The translations under genes and the position numbers were made by a program. A DNA stretch of 64,000 bases from contig NC_044601.1 of assembly GCF_901933205.1 (NCBI RefSeq), positions 45,109,376 through 45,173,375 of the forward strand, in the 5' to 3' direction. Below, one piece after another: positions 49,765 to 60,000 of the stretch. How positions within the stretch are numbered: position 1 is the stretch's first letter; each line of letters starts with the position of its first letter. The DNA comes from Camarhynchus parvulus. Its lineage: Eukaryota > Chordata > Aves > Passeriformes > Thraupidae. The notes under the pieces are model-generated. The model did no database searches. It worked only from the letters and a program-made list of their open reading frames with translations, and was not told where the DNA came from.

Positions 49765-52109
49765 TCCTTCGCGAAGGGCTTGAAAATACCTCCGTGATCG
49801 ACATCGGGCACCGCGCAAGGCTTCGGCACAGCAGAGGTGCTGTACATTTGACAATGCTATTAAAGCATTGCTAAAGTTAACGCAGCCTCGACGAAATCTG
49901 AAAAACTAAATAAGAGACCAGTTTCAACCCCAATCCCCACTGGAGAGGATACACTAGTATGTTTCTTATTTTTATTTTCCTTATAGCCTGTTAAATTGAC
50001 TAATAAAGTCAACACAGAGTTCTCTGTGTGGCTTCAAAAAACTCAGTAATTTTGTTAGAAAACGTTGAAATCCAACCCCAAAGTATTCAGCCCAAATATT
50101 TAGTTAAAGTAACCCTGTGGGTTAATAAACTAAACAAAGGCAAACCATGCAAAACTGCAGCAATGAAAACCAGACTTAAATAAACGAAGGAAAGTTTATA
50201 AGAACCCTCTAGCTGGAAAAAAACAGCGAGGGAAAACTGCATGGAAGTTTAATATGAAGCATGTGATACACGGGGGCTCGTTTTACAGGTACACAGCTTC
50301 ACTTCAGACGGTCGTTGTCTCCAGAAGAATTTCGAAAATAATTATTCTTTTAAGTTGCATTTCCTTCGAAACCTCATTGCAGCGTTTTCTACCGAAGAAA
50401 CACCCGAAAGCTTTTGGCAGGTTAAGAGGACCTCTCCTCTGTCTTGCAGCTCTCTCATTGCCCACACTTCACCACATTGCTAATTTCGGTGTCTGACTTG
50501 TTTAGTTATTTCAGCTCCAGTAATGTGGTTGCAAAATATTTACCTTTCACACAAGAACCTGGATTATTTTGATTAGAGACCGATGCACTCTTCAAAATGT
50601 TTGCTTATGAGCAGGAGTTCTTCAAAAAGGGGCACAAAAAAAGATCCCTCTTCTCAACTACCGCTTTTAAAACAGTTGTTAATAGCTAAACCCCAGGTTG
50701 CAATAGAGGTGGAGTAAGCCTCTAAAAAGGAAAAAAGGGACATTTAAACCACGCTATTCAAGATATGTATGCTAAATTATCTCAGATGGCCTTTAGCACG
50801 TTGGCAGTTTGGTAATAATTATAACCATTGCTGTTCTGCAGTTTAGATGATCACGGAAGAAACCTTCATGACAATTGTTTTTTTATCAAATAAAGGGCAC
50901 GGGATTGATGACATATTTTTCTCTATGGGTTTCCAAATTATTTTCTTTTGCATTATATCCCCAAAGAAGCAGCCCGGGAGAAGACCGCTGGAAAAACAAG
51001 CCCCAAAATAACAGGAGATCGTTTAAACTTCTCTTGGTTGCTTTTCATTGTCAAGAAAAGCTGAATAAACAGCATCGGCTCCGCCTGAAAGCAGGTTTGA
51101 AATGAAAGAGACATGCAGAGGGAAAAGACGAGGGCTTTTTTTATTATTATTTTCTTCCCTTTTCGAGTACTTAACTTTCTTCTTTTCAGAAAGGAACTTC
51201 GTGCAGCCCAGGGAGCACTTTATTTACCGTGTACAGAAGAAACAAGTCAAATTTAAAATTAACCTCCAGTCGTGCTGGGAATAGATCAGACCAAATGTTG
51301 GGGGAATTCCTTTATTTCCCCCTTCTGATATTTCTGTCCAATTCCGCTGCTTAGCCATCACCCGTTGTACTGCCAATGAAGGGAACTGTCCCTTTCGGTG
51401 ACAAGCCCTGATGAAATGATTTTCTTTAGAAAGAAAGAGAGAAAGATGGACTAAGGAACTTGGGGCAACAAAGCTTTACAAGGAGAGAAGAAAGACTTGG
51501 GTAAAATACGACACATTTATCTATCAATTGCTAGACAAGACAAAGAAGGCTTAACAACAGTTTGAAAAGAGTGGCCTGTGAATGGTTACTATTCAATTTG
51601 TATTTTATTCCCCGCTGGTCATGGAATTGAGATCAGAAGAAAAAGTGAAAACACATGGCTGAGGTCAGTAGGATCAGAGAACCACCACATACAGCAAAGG
51701 GAAGGAAAAGCAAAGGGAACTTGTGTGAAGAAATGGATTATATAAACAGAGCTTACCATCGCCTGCACCCCATTATCCTATAATTTACACTGCATGGGAG
51801 CATAGAAATATATTAAACTAGTGATAGGTTTCACCGTTGCTTTATGCCAATCAATTCCATTATATACTTTCGGACATGTTTAGAATTCTTGGACTAATGT
51901 GTTTATTTTAAATATCACAGGGAAATTATGACATCACCGGCAAATAATGCTGGGGAAGGTTGCCTTCCTTTTGAAGTACACTGCAGTGAAACATGATTTT
52001 AATTACATAATCACTTTGAAACCGTAATTATATAATAAACGAGGGGGATTAAGCGGGAAGTGTATAGTACATTAAAAATTGCTTAGGTCCTGGAAAAACA
52101 AACCGAACA
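49765..52109. promoter_or_regulatory. Possible conserved regulatory block between two CpG islands
   Basis: This stretch has no recognisable repeat. It keeps more CG dinucleotides than the CpG-poor interior and holds AT-rich, low-degeneracy-looking parts. Examples are about 50755-50860 (with GCCTTTAGCACGTTGGCAG and GGTAATAATTATAACC) and about 51870-52050 (with TTTTAATTACATAATCAC and GTAATTATATAATAAACG). These carry homeodomain-type TAAT and TAATTA motifs and a GGATTA word near 52046. Frames are 60-80 residues and unconvincing. Regulatory status is inferred from position and motif content only. Confidence 0.3.
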
Positions 52110-53050
52110 CACAGTGAGAAACGCTCGGTCACGAAGATCGCTTGATAAATTCGGGCTACAGCGTTTATTCGCGTTTTGCCTGAGGAGACAAAAAGATGTC
52201 CCCTCCGACAGGCGCCGACGCTCGCTTCCCGTTTTCCCGCGGAGAGCGCAAACCCAGCTCGGTTTCGCCGCCGCCGCCTTCGCCCGGCGGGACCGCGGCC
52301 CGTCCGCGGAGCCTGGGCCGGCCGCCACCGGGAGGGGCCGCCGTCCGCCCCGCTCGGTCCTCCGCGGCACCGGAAAGCCAGGCGGGGACTAATCTGGCTT
52401 GTAAAAGAGGGATCAGCCGCCCTCCCTCCGCCCGCCCGGTTCCGCACCCGCGGGCCGGGAGCGCCCCGGGAGCGGGGACTCAGCTCGGCACCCGGGGCTG
52501 CGCTCGGCGCCCATCGCCCATCGCCCAGCGCCCAGCGCCAAGCGCGACGCGCCCATGGCCTATCGCCCATCGCCCATCGCCCAGCGCCCAGCGCCCATGG
52601 CCTATCGCCTTCAGCGCCGCGCCCAGCGCGGCCCCATGGCCCATCGCCCAGCGCCCATCGCCGGCGCCAGCGCCCATGGCCTATCGCCCAGTGCCCAGCG
52701 CCCACGCCCAGCGCCCATGGCGCTATCGCCCATCGCCCATCGCCCAGCGCCAGCGCCAAGCGCCCATGGCCTATCGCCCAGTGCCCAGCGCCCATCGCCC
52801 AGCGCCAAGCGCCCATGGCCTATCGCCCATCGCCCATCGCCCAGCGCCCAGCGCCAAGCACCCATGGCCTATCGCCCAGTGCCCAGCGCCCATTGCCCAG
52901 CGCCAAGCGCCCATGGCCTATCGCCCAGTGCCCAGCGCCCAGCGCCCAGCGCCAAGCACCCATGGCCTATCGCCCAGTGCCCAGCGCCCAGCGCCGGGGC
53001 AGCGGGGCCCGCTCCGCTCTCCTCCGGAGGCAGGGGGAGAGGAGATCTCG
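52110..53050. promoter_or_regulatory. CpG island, about 0.9 kb
   Basis: The largest CG-dense block in the window. The left part (52110-52500) is unique sequence with CCGCCGCCGCC- and GCGGGACCGCGG-type words, typical of a vertebrate promoter island. The right part is a satellite built on CGCCCAN words. No TATA box or recognised exon is seen. Overlapping open frames of 255-344 residues exist on both strands, which shows that they are compositional. Confidence 0.65.
52505..52995. repeat. Satellite, 7-bp unit (CGCCCAN) with 49-bp higher order
   Basis: The array is built of heptamers CGCCCAT, CGCCCAG and variants, punctuated by CCATGG. CCATGG starts lie at 52553, 52595, 52634, 52674, 52715, 52764, 52813, 52862, 52911 and 52960. 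The last six are exactly 49 bp apart (7 x 7), while earlier spacings are 39-42 bp. The regular right end is therefore the younger or more homogenised part. The minus strand has repeated GGG runs with 4-nt spacers, which fits the G-quadruplex pattern. Both 7 and 49 leave remainder 1 on division by three, so the three forward frames give the same repeating peptide in shifted phase. Confidence 0.92.
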
Positions 53051-53054
53051 TTTC

Positions 53055-53202
53055 ATTTTTAGGTGGCTTTTTTGTGTGTGTGTTTGCTTGCTTGGGTCGT
53101 TTGTTTGGTTTTTATTTCTTGTTTTCATATGGTTATCATGTTTCTTTTGGTTATATTCTTGTTGTTGTTTGTTTGTTTGTTTGTTTGTTTGTTTGTTTTT
53201 TA
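53055..53202. repeat. G/T-rich tract with (GTTT)n
   Basis: A T/G-rich plus strand begins as soon as the island ends and finishes with about eight GTTT copies (53164-53198). The arrangement mirrors the tract after the island at 49.4 kb. Confidence 0.85.
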
Positions 53203-55911
53203 AGGGCTAGACCGGATTGCAGCAAGGTCCTGGGGACCCTCCCTGTCCCCATGTGCTCTCCCCGGGACTGCCATCGCCTTTGCAGTCTGTCAGGCACGGG
53301 AGTCAGATCTGCCAGCCTCTTTCTGCACCCTCCCCTTTTGCCCCCTCCCGCTCAGGCCGAGCCAGGCACCGGCACTGCAGGGGAGCAGTGGCCACCGGGA
53401 CCTCCTGAGAGCACAGGAAGCCTCAAGGAAAGGGAGGGAGGGACAGTCATCCGCACAGTAAGTGCCCACACACTGCCCAGAGGGCAAAGCCCTGGAGGCA
53501 GTGGTTGGATCCCCACACCAGAATGAAATTCAGACCCAGCTAACCCAGTGCAAGAGTCTCTGCTTGCAGCCTCGGGGGTGACGCTTCCATCCTGGTTTCC
53601 AGTGGTTTATTGCAAGTCAGCTTGGCTCTCAGGACACATCAGACTCAGCCCTTGCCACGCAGTCGTTGAACTGCTCTCCACATTTATCTGATAGGTTGCT
53701 CACATCAGGGACATATCTTTGGGTCTGGACTGTGTATTTCCTACCCATCGGGACACCTTATTTTTTGGAAGGTGAAGAGGAAATATGGCAGCAGGAATGC
53801 CCTTCACTGCAGAAATGGCTTGGACATCCCCTGCAGCTTTGTTCTGGACTGGAAAGCTGCTCCCGGAGATCTTCATCTAGATGTGCTTCTAGCAAATCCA
53901 CTGCTCAGAAAGACCTCTGCAAGTGCAGAGAGGTCTTGTGAAGAGCTGGCATGTGGGGAGGCATGCACAGGTAATCTGCTTGGTGCAGCTTCACCTGGTC
54001 CCTGCCTGCAGGGAACAAAGCAGACTGGCACCTAGGGACCAGGCAGCTCCCATGCTTTATCCAGAGTCTCATGGCCCTTCACCCCCAGCCCATCTAGCAT
54101 GCTTTTATTTGGTTTCTGAAGTCAAGGGTCACTGTTTCCGGGAGTTGCAATTCCAACACACACCCACGTGGCTGGCCTGGAAACCACAAGGCAGGAGGCT
54201 GCTTGATGATGGCACAGAAAACCAAACCAAGTATGGGACCCTCATCAGGTGGTTCTGGACCTGGGCAGACCAGCTGGCTCCCCACAGTTCCCTACAAACT
54301 AGCCCAAAACCCACGGATTCCTCTGGAAAGACAGCTTACATTCACATGCAGATGCTAATCACATACTTAAGAGGCTGTCCCAAAGAGAGCAATTTCCCCA
54401 GGTGCTAGCTGTGTGGTCATGAATTCTCAGGAATATAATTTTTTCATATGAAAACATTTATTTTTCCTCCAGATGTCGTGGTAATTAAGGCGGAAGAATG
54501 CACTCTGTTAAATGTGTGAGAAAGATCATGGTGCCTCACAAGTCTACAGGAGTCCCTGGAGGACCAAGTACCAGATGGCACAGATGAGTCTCTGACAGGG
54601 GCATGGGGGTGTGTAAAACAGGCCTCAGCAAAAGTCTTTCAAGAAGCTATCACAAGAGGGAAGCTGGCCACAAAGAGTGGGAGAGAATATGGCAGAGGAA
54701 GGTTTCTGGTGCAGTGGGGAGGCCCCAAAGTTGTCCAGTCAGTGTTCTACACTAGCCAAAGGGTAAACACACCATGCGGTTGTTTTAGTCAGAAATTAAT
54801 CTGTTTTGTTCTCATCACAGTGTAGTGTCTGCTGTGGTTTTGCCAGAAGTCCTGGTCTCCTAATTACATGGGGGAAAACAAAAGAAGAACAGAGCGATGA
54901 AAAAAATATCTGCCAGAAGAGAAATAGTCTAAAGAGGCAGGCAGTGACACCTGTAAACCACAGGCAGCAAGAAGGGAGAAATAGGAAGCTGTTCTGGGCT
55001 AAAGGGCAACAAAGTAATAAGAGTACCTGAAGCACCCAGAAGTCTGTTTTCCACAGCGCAGATGTGGAACTTTTTAATTCATAAGTCCTTGGACCCCATA
55101 AGTGTAAATTAGTTGAAAAACAAAGGAGTAAATTTGTGCTTGGTTCATGACAGGATAGCCGTGGATTTGTCCCTGCAGTAACTTCCTAGAGTGCGGCTTA
55201 GTAGAGGGTAGGAGGTTGCAGTATGACTCTGCTTCCCTGGCTCTCGTGTTTTTTAACTCCCATTCTGGCACATGTTATTCTCTTGTTTTGGAACATCTCA
55301 GTACCACTGATAATATAAGAATTCATACTTAAACCGTTTCTTTAATCCAAGTACTTCACAGGCTTGTGCTGATATGGTTAAGTTTGCAAAATGGCCTTGG
55401 ACAGATGCAGCAGTTTGTTTACTTCATATTTAGTAGAAACTGTGTGTACACTTGGACCAACAGATGGAAAGACATAACAAAATTATTTAAATAGTTTCCC
55501 TAGTGGAAGTTCTTCCCTGAATAGCGTGTGCTGCAAAAATTTCACTGACAGTTTGAAAAGCAAAGGAAACTGAGATGAGAACTATACTGGAAAAATCTAA
55601 GGGTATAATATAATTAAATACAACTTACTGGACTGGATAGTCTTGGTTTGACTGAGCACAGGTTTATATCAGACTAATTTAAATGTAACAGAAATTGTTT
55701 ATTTTGCAGTGAAAGTAGCTACTTTGAGATGATATATCCTTCCATCATTTTTTATTTGACTCAAGGAAAAAAAGCCACTGTTGCTTCAGTTGTTTCATCC
55801 AGCAAAAATGTGATAGAAACATCTGGTGTATCTGCCTTCTCTAAAGGCTCTTCTTACCTACTAAAGCTCAGTCTTTGTTGTCTGGACTGCAAGTCAGACA
55901 GAGCCTGTGTC
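53203..55911. other. DNA without recognisable gene
   Basis: Moderately GC-rich at first (53203-54400), then AT-rich. There are frames of up to 161 residues (53923-54408 plus), but no domain, family or convincing splice pair is visible. Confidence 0.5.
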
Positions 55912-56307
55912 TGTCCTAGTTTCAGCCAGGATAGACTTCATTTTCTTTTTAGTAGCTCGTATAGTGCTGTATTTGAATTTACTATGAGAATAATTTCAGT
56001 AGCACACTGATATTTTTGTTGTTGTTGTTGAGTAATGTTTACCCTAAGGACTTTTCAGTTTCTGCGCTCTGCAGGTGAAGAGATGCACAAGAAGCTGGGA
56101 AGGAGCATGACCAGTACAGGTGACCCCAGCTGGAGAGAAGCATATTCCATACCACAGAACAATGTGCAGTACATAAACTGTGTCTAGTTCCCAGGAAAAG
56201 GGGCCAATCTCTGCTCAGGAACAGGCTGGATATCTATCAGTGGGTGGTGAGCAGTTGTATTGTACATCGCTTGCTTATCTTGGGTTCCCTTCTCTCTCTC
56301 CTTTTCA

Positions 56308-56345
56308 TTACTATTACTACTCCTACTGCTACTACTACTACTACT
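56308..56345. repeat. (TAC)n microsatellite in outer LTR
   Basis: Imperfect TAC/TAT repeats ending in five perfect TAC copies, inside the outer LTR. Confidence 0.85.
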
Positions 56346-56412
56346 TTGTAATTATTGTACAGTTACATTTTTGTTTCAATTATAATATCGTTCTCATCTC
56401 AGCCCATGAGAC

Positions 56413-56957
56413 TGTCATGGTTTAACTCCAGCTGAAAAGTCAGCACCACACAGCCATTTGCTCAACCCCCTTCTCCCCCTGCCCCTGTGGACAATCCAAA
56501 TAAAACTTGTAGGTTAAGGCAAGAGTGGTTCAATAATTGAAGATAAAGTAAAATACAATAATAATGGTAAATTATCATGATAATGATAATAAAAATGGAA
56601 AAACAAGTGGTGCACAATACAATTCACCACCTGATGATTGGTGCCAGACTCCCCTTCCCCCAGACTAGCCCCTCTTCTGAGTCACTCCCCCCAGTTTATA
56701 TACTGGGCATGACCTTCTGTGATGTTGAGTACCCCTTTGGGCAGTTTGGGGTTACCTGTCCCAGCTGTGCTCCCACCCAGTTTGTTTTTTTTATCTCCTC
56801 ACTGGCAGAGCATAAGTCAAGGTGAAAAAAAAGCGCAACTTAACAACCCGCCAGAACATCAGTGTGTTATCAACACCATTCTCATTTGGAATCCAAAACA
56901 CAGCACTGTCAGAGCTACTGAGAAGAAATTAACTCTACCCTGGCTGAAACCAGGACA
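56413..56957 (-). mobile_element. Inner solo LTR, inserted antiparallel
   Basis: On the minus strand this LTR begins TGTCCTGGTTTCAGCCAGGG at 56957 and ends with GGAGTTAAACCATGACA at 56413 (545 bp). It belongs to the same family as the outer LTR, as their 5' parts align clearly. Flanking pentamers GAGAC (56408-56412) and GAGAT (56958-56962) are its target-site duplication with one mutation. A TATATAAA box lies at 56702-56695. No gag, pol or env is attached, so this is a solo LTR left by recombination. Confidence 0.85.
56695..56702 (-). promoter_or_regulatory. LTR TATA box (TATATAAA)
   Basis: TATATAAA followed by CTGGGGGG on the minus strand, about 255 bp from the LTR 5' end, at the usual U3 promoter position. 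It would direct transcription leftward, against the outer LTR. Confidence 0.6.
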
Positions 56958-57063
56958 GAGATTTACCTCTTATTCAGATTCTCCTCTCCCCCCAGGGAGG
57001 GAGTAATGAGTGACCAGTTGTATGGTAATTTAGTTGTCAGGTGGATTAAGCCAGGAGAGTGCC

Positions 57064-60000
57064 CAAAGCTCTTTCCCTATCAAGTATAGTATGTGCAGGT
57101 TTGAGAGAAGGCATATCTCCAACATGATGGTGATGCATCCCTGCCTTGCATTCGCAATACAGGGGTAGTGGAAGGGAGGCTCATAATGGCATGGCCCAGA
57201 GCACCCATGATCATCCTCTGGGAACCAAGATGGGGGTTCCAGTCTCTGTTGGTGCAAGGATGTTTTTCACATAAACCTTGGCAGACTCATGGAGAAGAGG
57301 ACCTGGGCAGAAATTTCAGGTGTCCTTTCTTGGGAAACCAAAATATTTCACAGTTCACTTTTTGCAGTTTATGGGAGGATCTGAGCACATTTATGGACTC
57401 TGAAACTTACGGGCAGACTCATAGCCATGGAGATGAAGGAGGACAGATAGAAGTTTCAGCAATGGTAGTGGAGAACTGTCATATTACTGATTTTCTCATA
57501 TGCCATATTACTCATTTTCTCAAGTCTATCTATGAGAGATTGCAAGATGCTGAGCCTGAAGAAAGAGCAGATCAAGTAAATAAAATTACTATTCTTTCTA
57601 CTGTTCATATTTGAATTAACAATATCCTTGTCAAGGCTGTTGATCGATGTAAAAGAATCAACCAGACAAGAAAAGTGGCAGGAAGAGAGATCGGAAACAT
57701 TTTTCCTTCTCAAAAGACAGGACATTTAAAAACATCTTCTCGATAATCACAGATATCCATTAATTATGAATATGAAGAGCTGCTTGTTAGGTTTTACAAA
57801 GCCTGGGGAAGCAGCTCTGTAACTTCATCAGCGTCCCCAGAATGTCTGTGAATAAAATCTATCAGAAGAGCATTTGTTTCTTTTTATTACTGGTCTTTCA
57901 CCAGAGAAAAGTCTATCAGTTCTCCAGGTTTTTGGCATAAAAGAAAGCAGGGAACTCTTGAGAGTGGGTTCTTTAAACAGAAATTATCCAGATGGAATCT
58001 GGGGCTGGGAATCAGTATTAGGCCTTATGTAGATACATGTGTTCTGATGTCTTCTTTTAACCTAATAATATGTAGGAAATGTCTTGAGAAAAACTGAAAG
58101 AGCCATTTTGCTCTGTCATGAGGATATGCACATGAAGGATTTTCTGGAGTTTTTGCTTCATTTATGACACTGGAAACAGTGATCATCCTTTGCAGATGAG
58201 ACTTAGAAACTGTTCATCTCTGTTTTGGGAGCAGGCAATTATCTGCCTGTGATAAATACAAAGATGGGGAAAGAAAGCTGATTGTGTTTTGACTGAATTT
58301 ATGCCTGCCTTAAAGTCCAGACACATACTTAGTTATTTCTTTGCCTTTAGATGCAATGAACAATGAAAGTGACCTTGAACATTTATAAAGAAACCTAATT
58401 TTATCTGAGCTAAAGATATTTAAGTAAGACTTGTTCCAGCACTCTTAAGATTGGAACAGGATGAAACTTTGCCCAAGTGTGGTAGAGGAAAGCATTTTGT
58501 GAGGCCTAGAAGTCTTAAAGGAGAGAACTGTAAATTATATCCAGGCATCAGCTTTTTTCTTTCACATCATTTTTCTTTCACATGCATTTCAGTGGATCTA
58601 GAGCTCTGTATGGCTCAAACCCTACATCTATGAAGTGTGGTCATTTCTAGCAACACTGAACAAATTCAAAACACCATGCATGCTGGGAAGTTTTAAATAT
58701 ATGGTGGTAGAAGTTTTGTGCACAGAGATCTTGGAGCTCCTGGCTGGAATGTTACTCTTGCTCTGGTCACCACAATATCCCAAGAAGGACATGCACATAA
58801 GCAATTAAATAGCTATTATTACCTTCAACATACAGTTTTTGACCTTTTTGATTCTGTGATGCCAAAAATAAACTTCCACTGGAGAGCTGCTGATTAGTGA
58901 ACTCCACATGTAGTCTTGCAACTTGCACAGGTGCCTTTCTTAGTCAACTTATTAAAATAATGCAGAAACCTGTAGGTCAGTGGACCATAAGCTGACCAAA
59001 AAAATTAATTCAAATATGTTTCCAAAATTTTAGATGAAAAGACAAAGCACACTTAAGTGGGCAATAGAGATCATGCTAAACTATCCCTTTTATATTTTTC
59101 TTTACAGGATGATTTAATTTTAGAGGAATAAACCTTGTGTTTGGGAGACAGCCTTCTGCCTTTGAAATCTTCTCAGAGAAAATGTCTGCCCTTATCATAA
59201 TCTGAAGACAAGTTACTCACTATTTCCCAGCTGAGTTTCCATCAGACTGTTTCTATATCCTCCTTCTGGCTGCTGTCTGGCCTGGCTTCTCAGCTGCATG
59301 CAGCCCACTGCCAATCTCATCTTTTGTGCATTATTTAAATCTAAATATCTCTGCAATGCTTCTTTTATGTGACAAGACCAATGTTTTTATCAGACCAATG
59401 AAGACAGAAACCCTGAGTCTTTGCAGTATGTTAACTGCATCGCTATTTCCCCTTCTCTGTCAGCCCCAAACCTGTTGACCTAGAAAGAGCCTGCAGAGAA
59501 CACTTGAGCAGAGATATGCCAGCCCTGCTCACTTTGCCGCGACACGCTCTCTTACTGCACACAGAGGTACCCGTGCTCTCACAGCTCAGAAACTCCAGAA
59601 GCTTTAGAAGCTTCAGAGACCAGGTCTTTAAGTAGAATTTGGACCAACAGACCTGATAGGGAAGGTTCTGAAAGTACAATGAGAATCTTAGGCTGCTGTC
59701 CTGGATCAGTGCAGTCACTAGTTCTGCCTTGGATTTAGAAGACTCTCCTGGAAGGTCAGGCAAGGTTAGGTTGAAGTATCACCTCCATGTCTCAGAGGGA
59801 GACAATCCAACATGTTGCACTTGAATCAGCTCATGTTGTTGATATCTTACAGATAAATACTACTTACTGCACCAATATCACACAGTGAGGCAAAATCATA
59901 ATAGAGGACACCCAGTGAAAACAAATGTATTTAAACATAACCACATGTTCTGTGATTCCACAGGACTAAATCTTCAAAGTAATAATATTATTTGTAAAAC

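Larger units (their letters stand above)
55912..57058 (+). mobile_element. Outer solo LTR, interrupted by an inserted LTR
   Basis: The element starts with TGTCCTAGTTTCAGCCAGG at 55912, an avian LTR terminus, and runs plus to 56412. It resumes at 56958 (after the duplicated GAGAT) with GGGAGGGAGTAATGAGTG and GTTGTCAGGTGGATTAAGCC, ending near 57058. Without the insertion and one copy of the 5-bp repeat it is about 597 bp. Flanking pentamers GTGTC (55907-55911) and GTGCC (57059-57063) fit a 5-bp target-site duplication with one change. A degenerate TATA (TACATAAA, 56170-56177) and a TAC microsatellite (about 56308-56345) lie inside. No internal retroviral genes remain. Confidence 0.8.

Noticed and set aside
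49358..49874. Frames of 115-163 residues on both strands
   Set aside because: They run through a CpG island into a G/T tract and give low-complexity Lys/Asn/Gln or Phe/Gly/Val stretches.
52176..53526. Open frames of 288-344 residues on plus and up to 255 on minus
   Set aside because: All arise from the 7/49-bp satellite and the CpG-rich island. Three forward frames and the reverse strand are open together, which no single gene explains.
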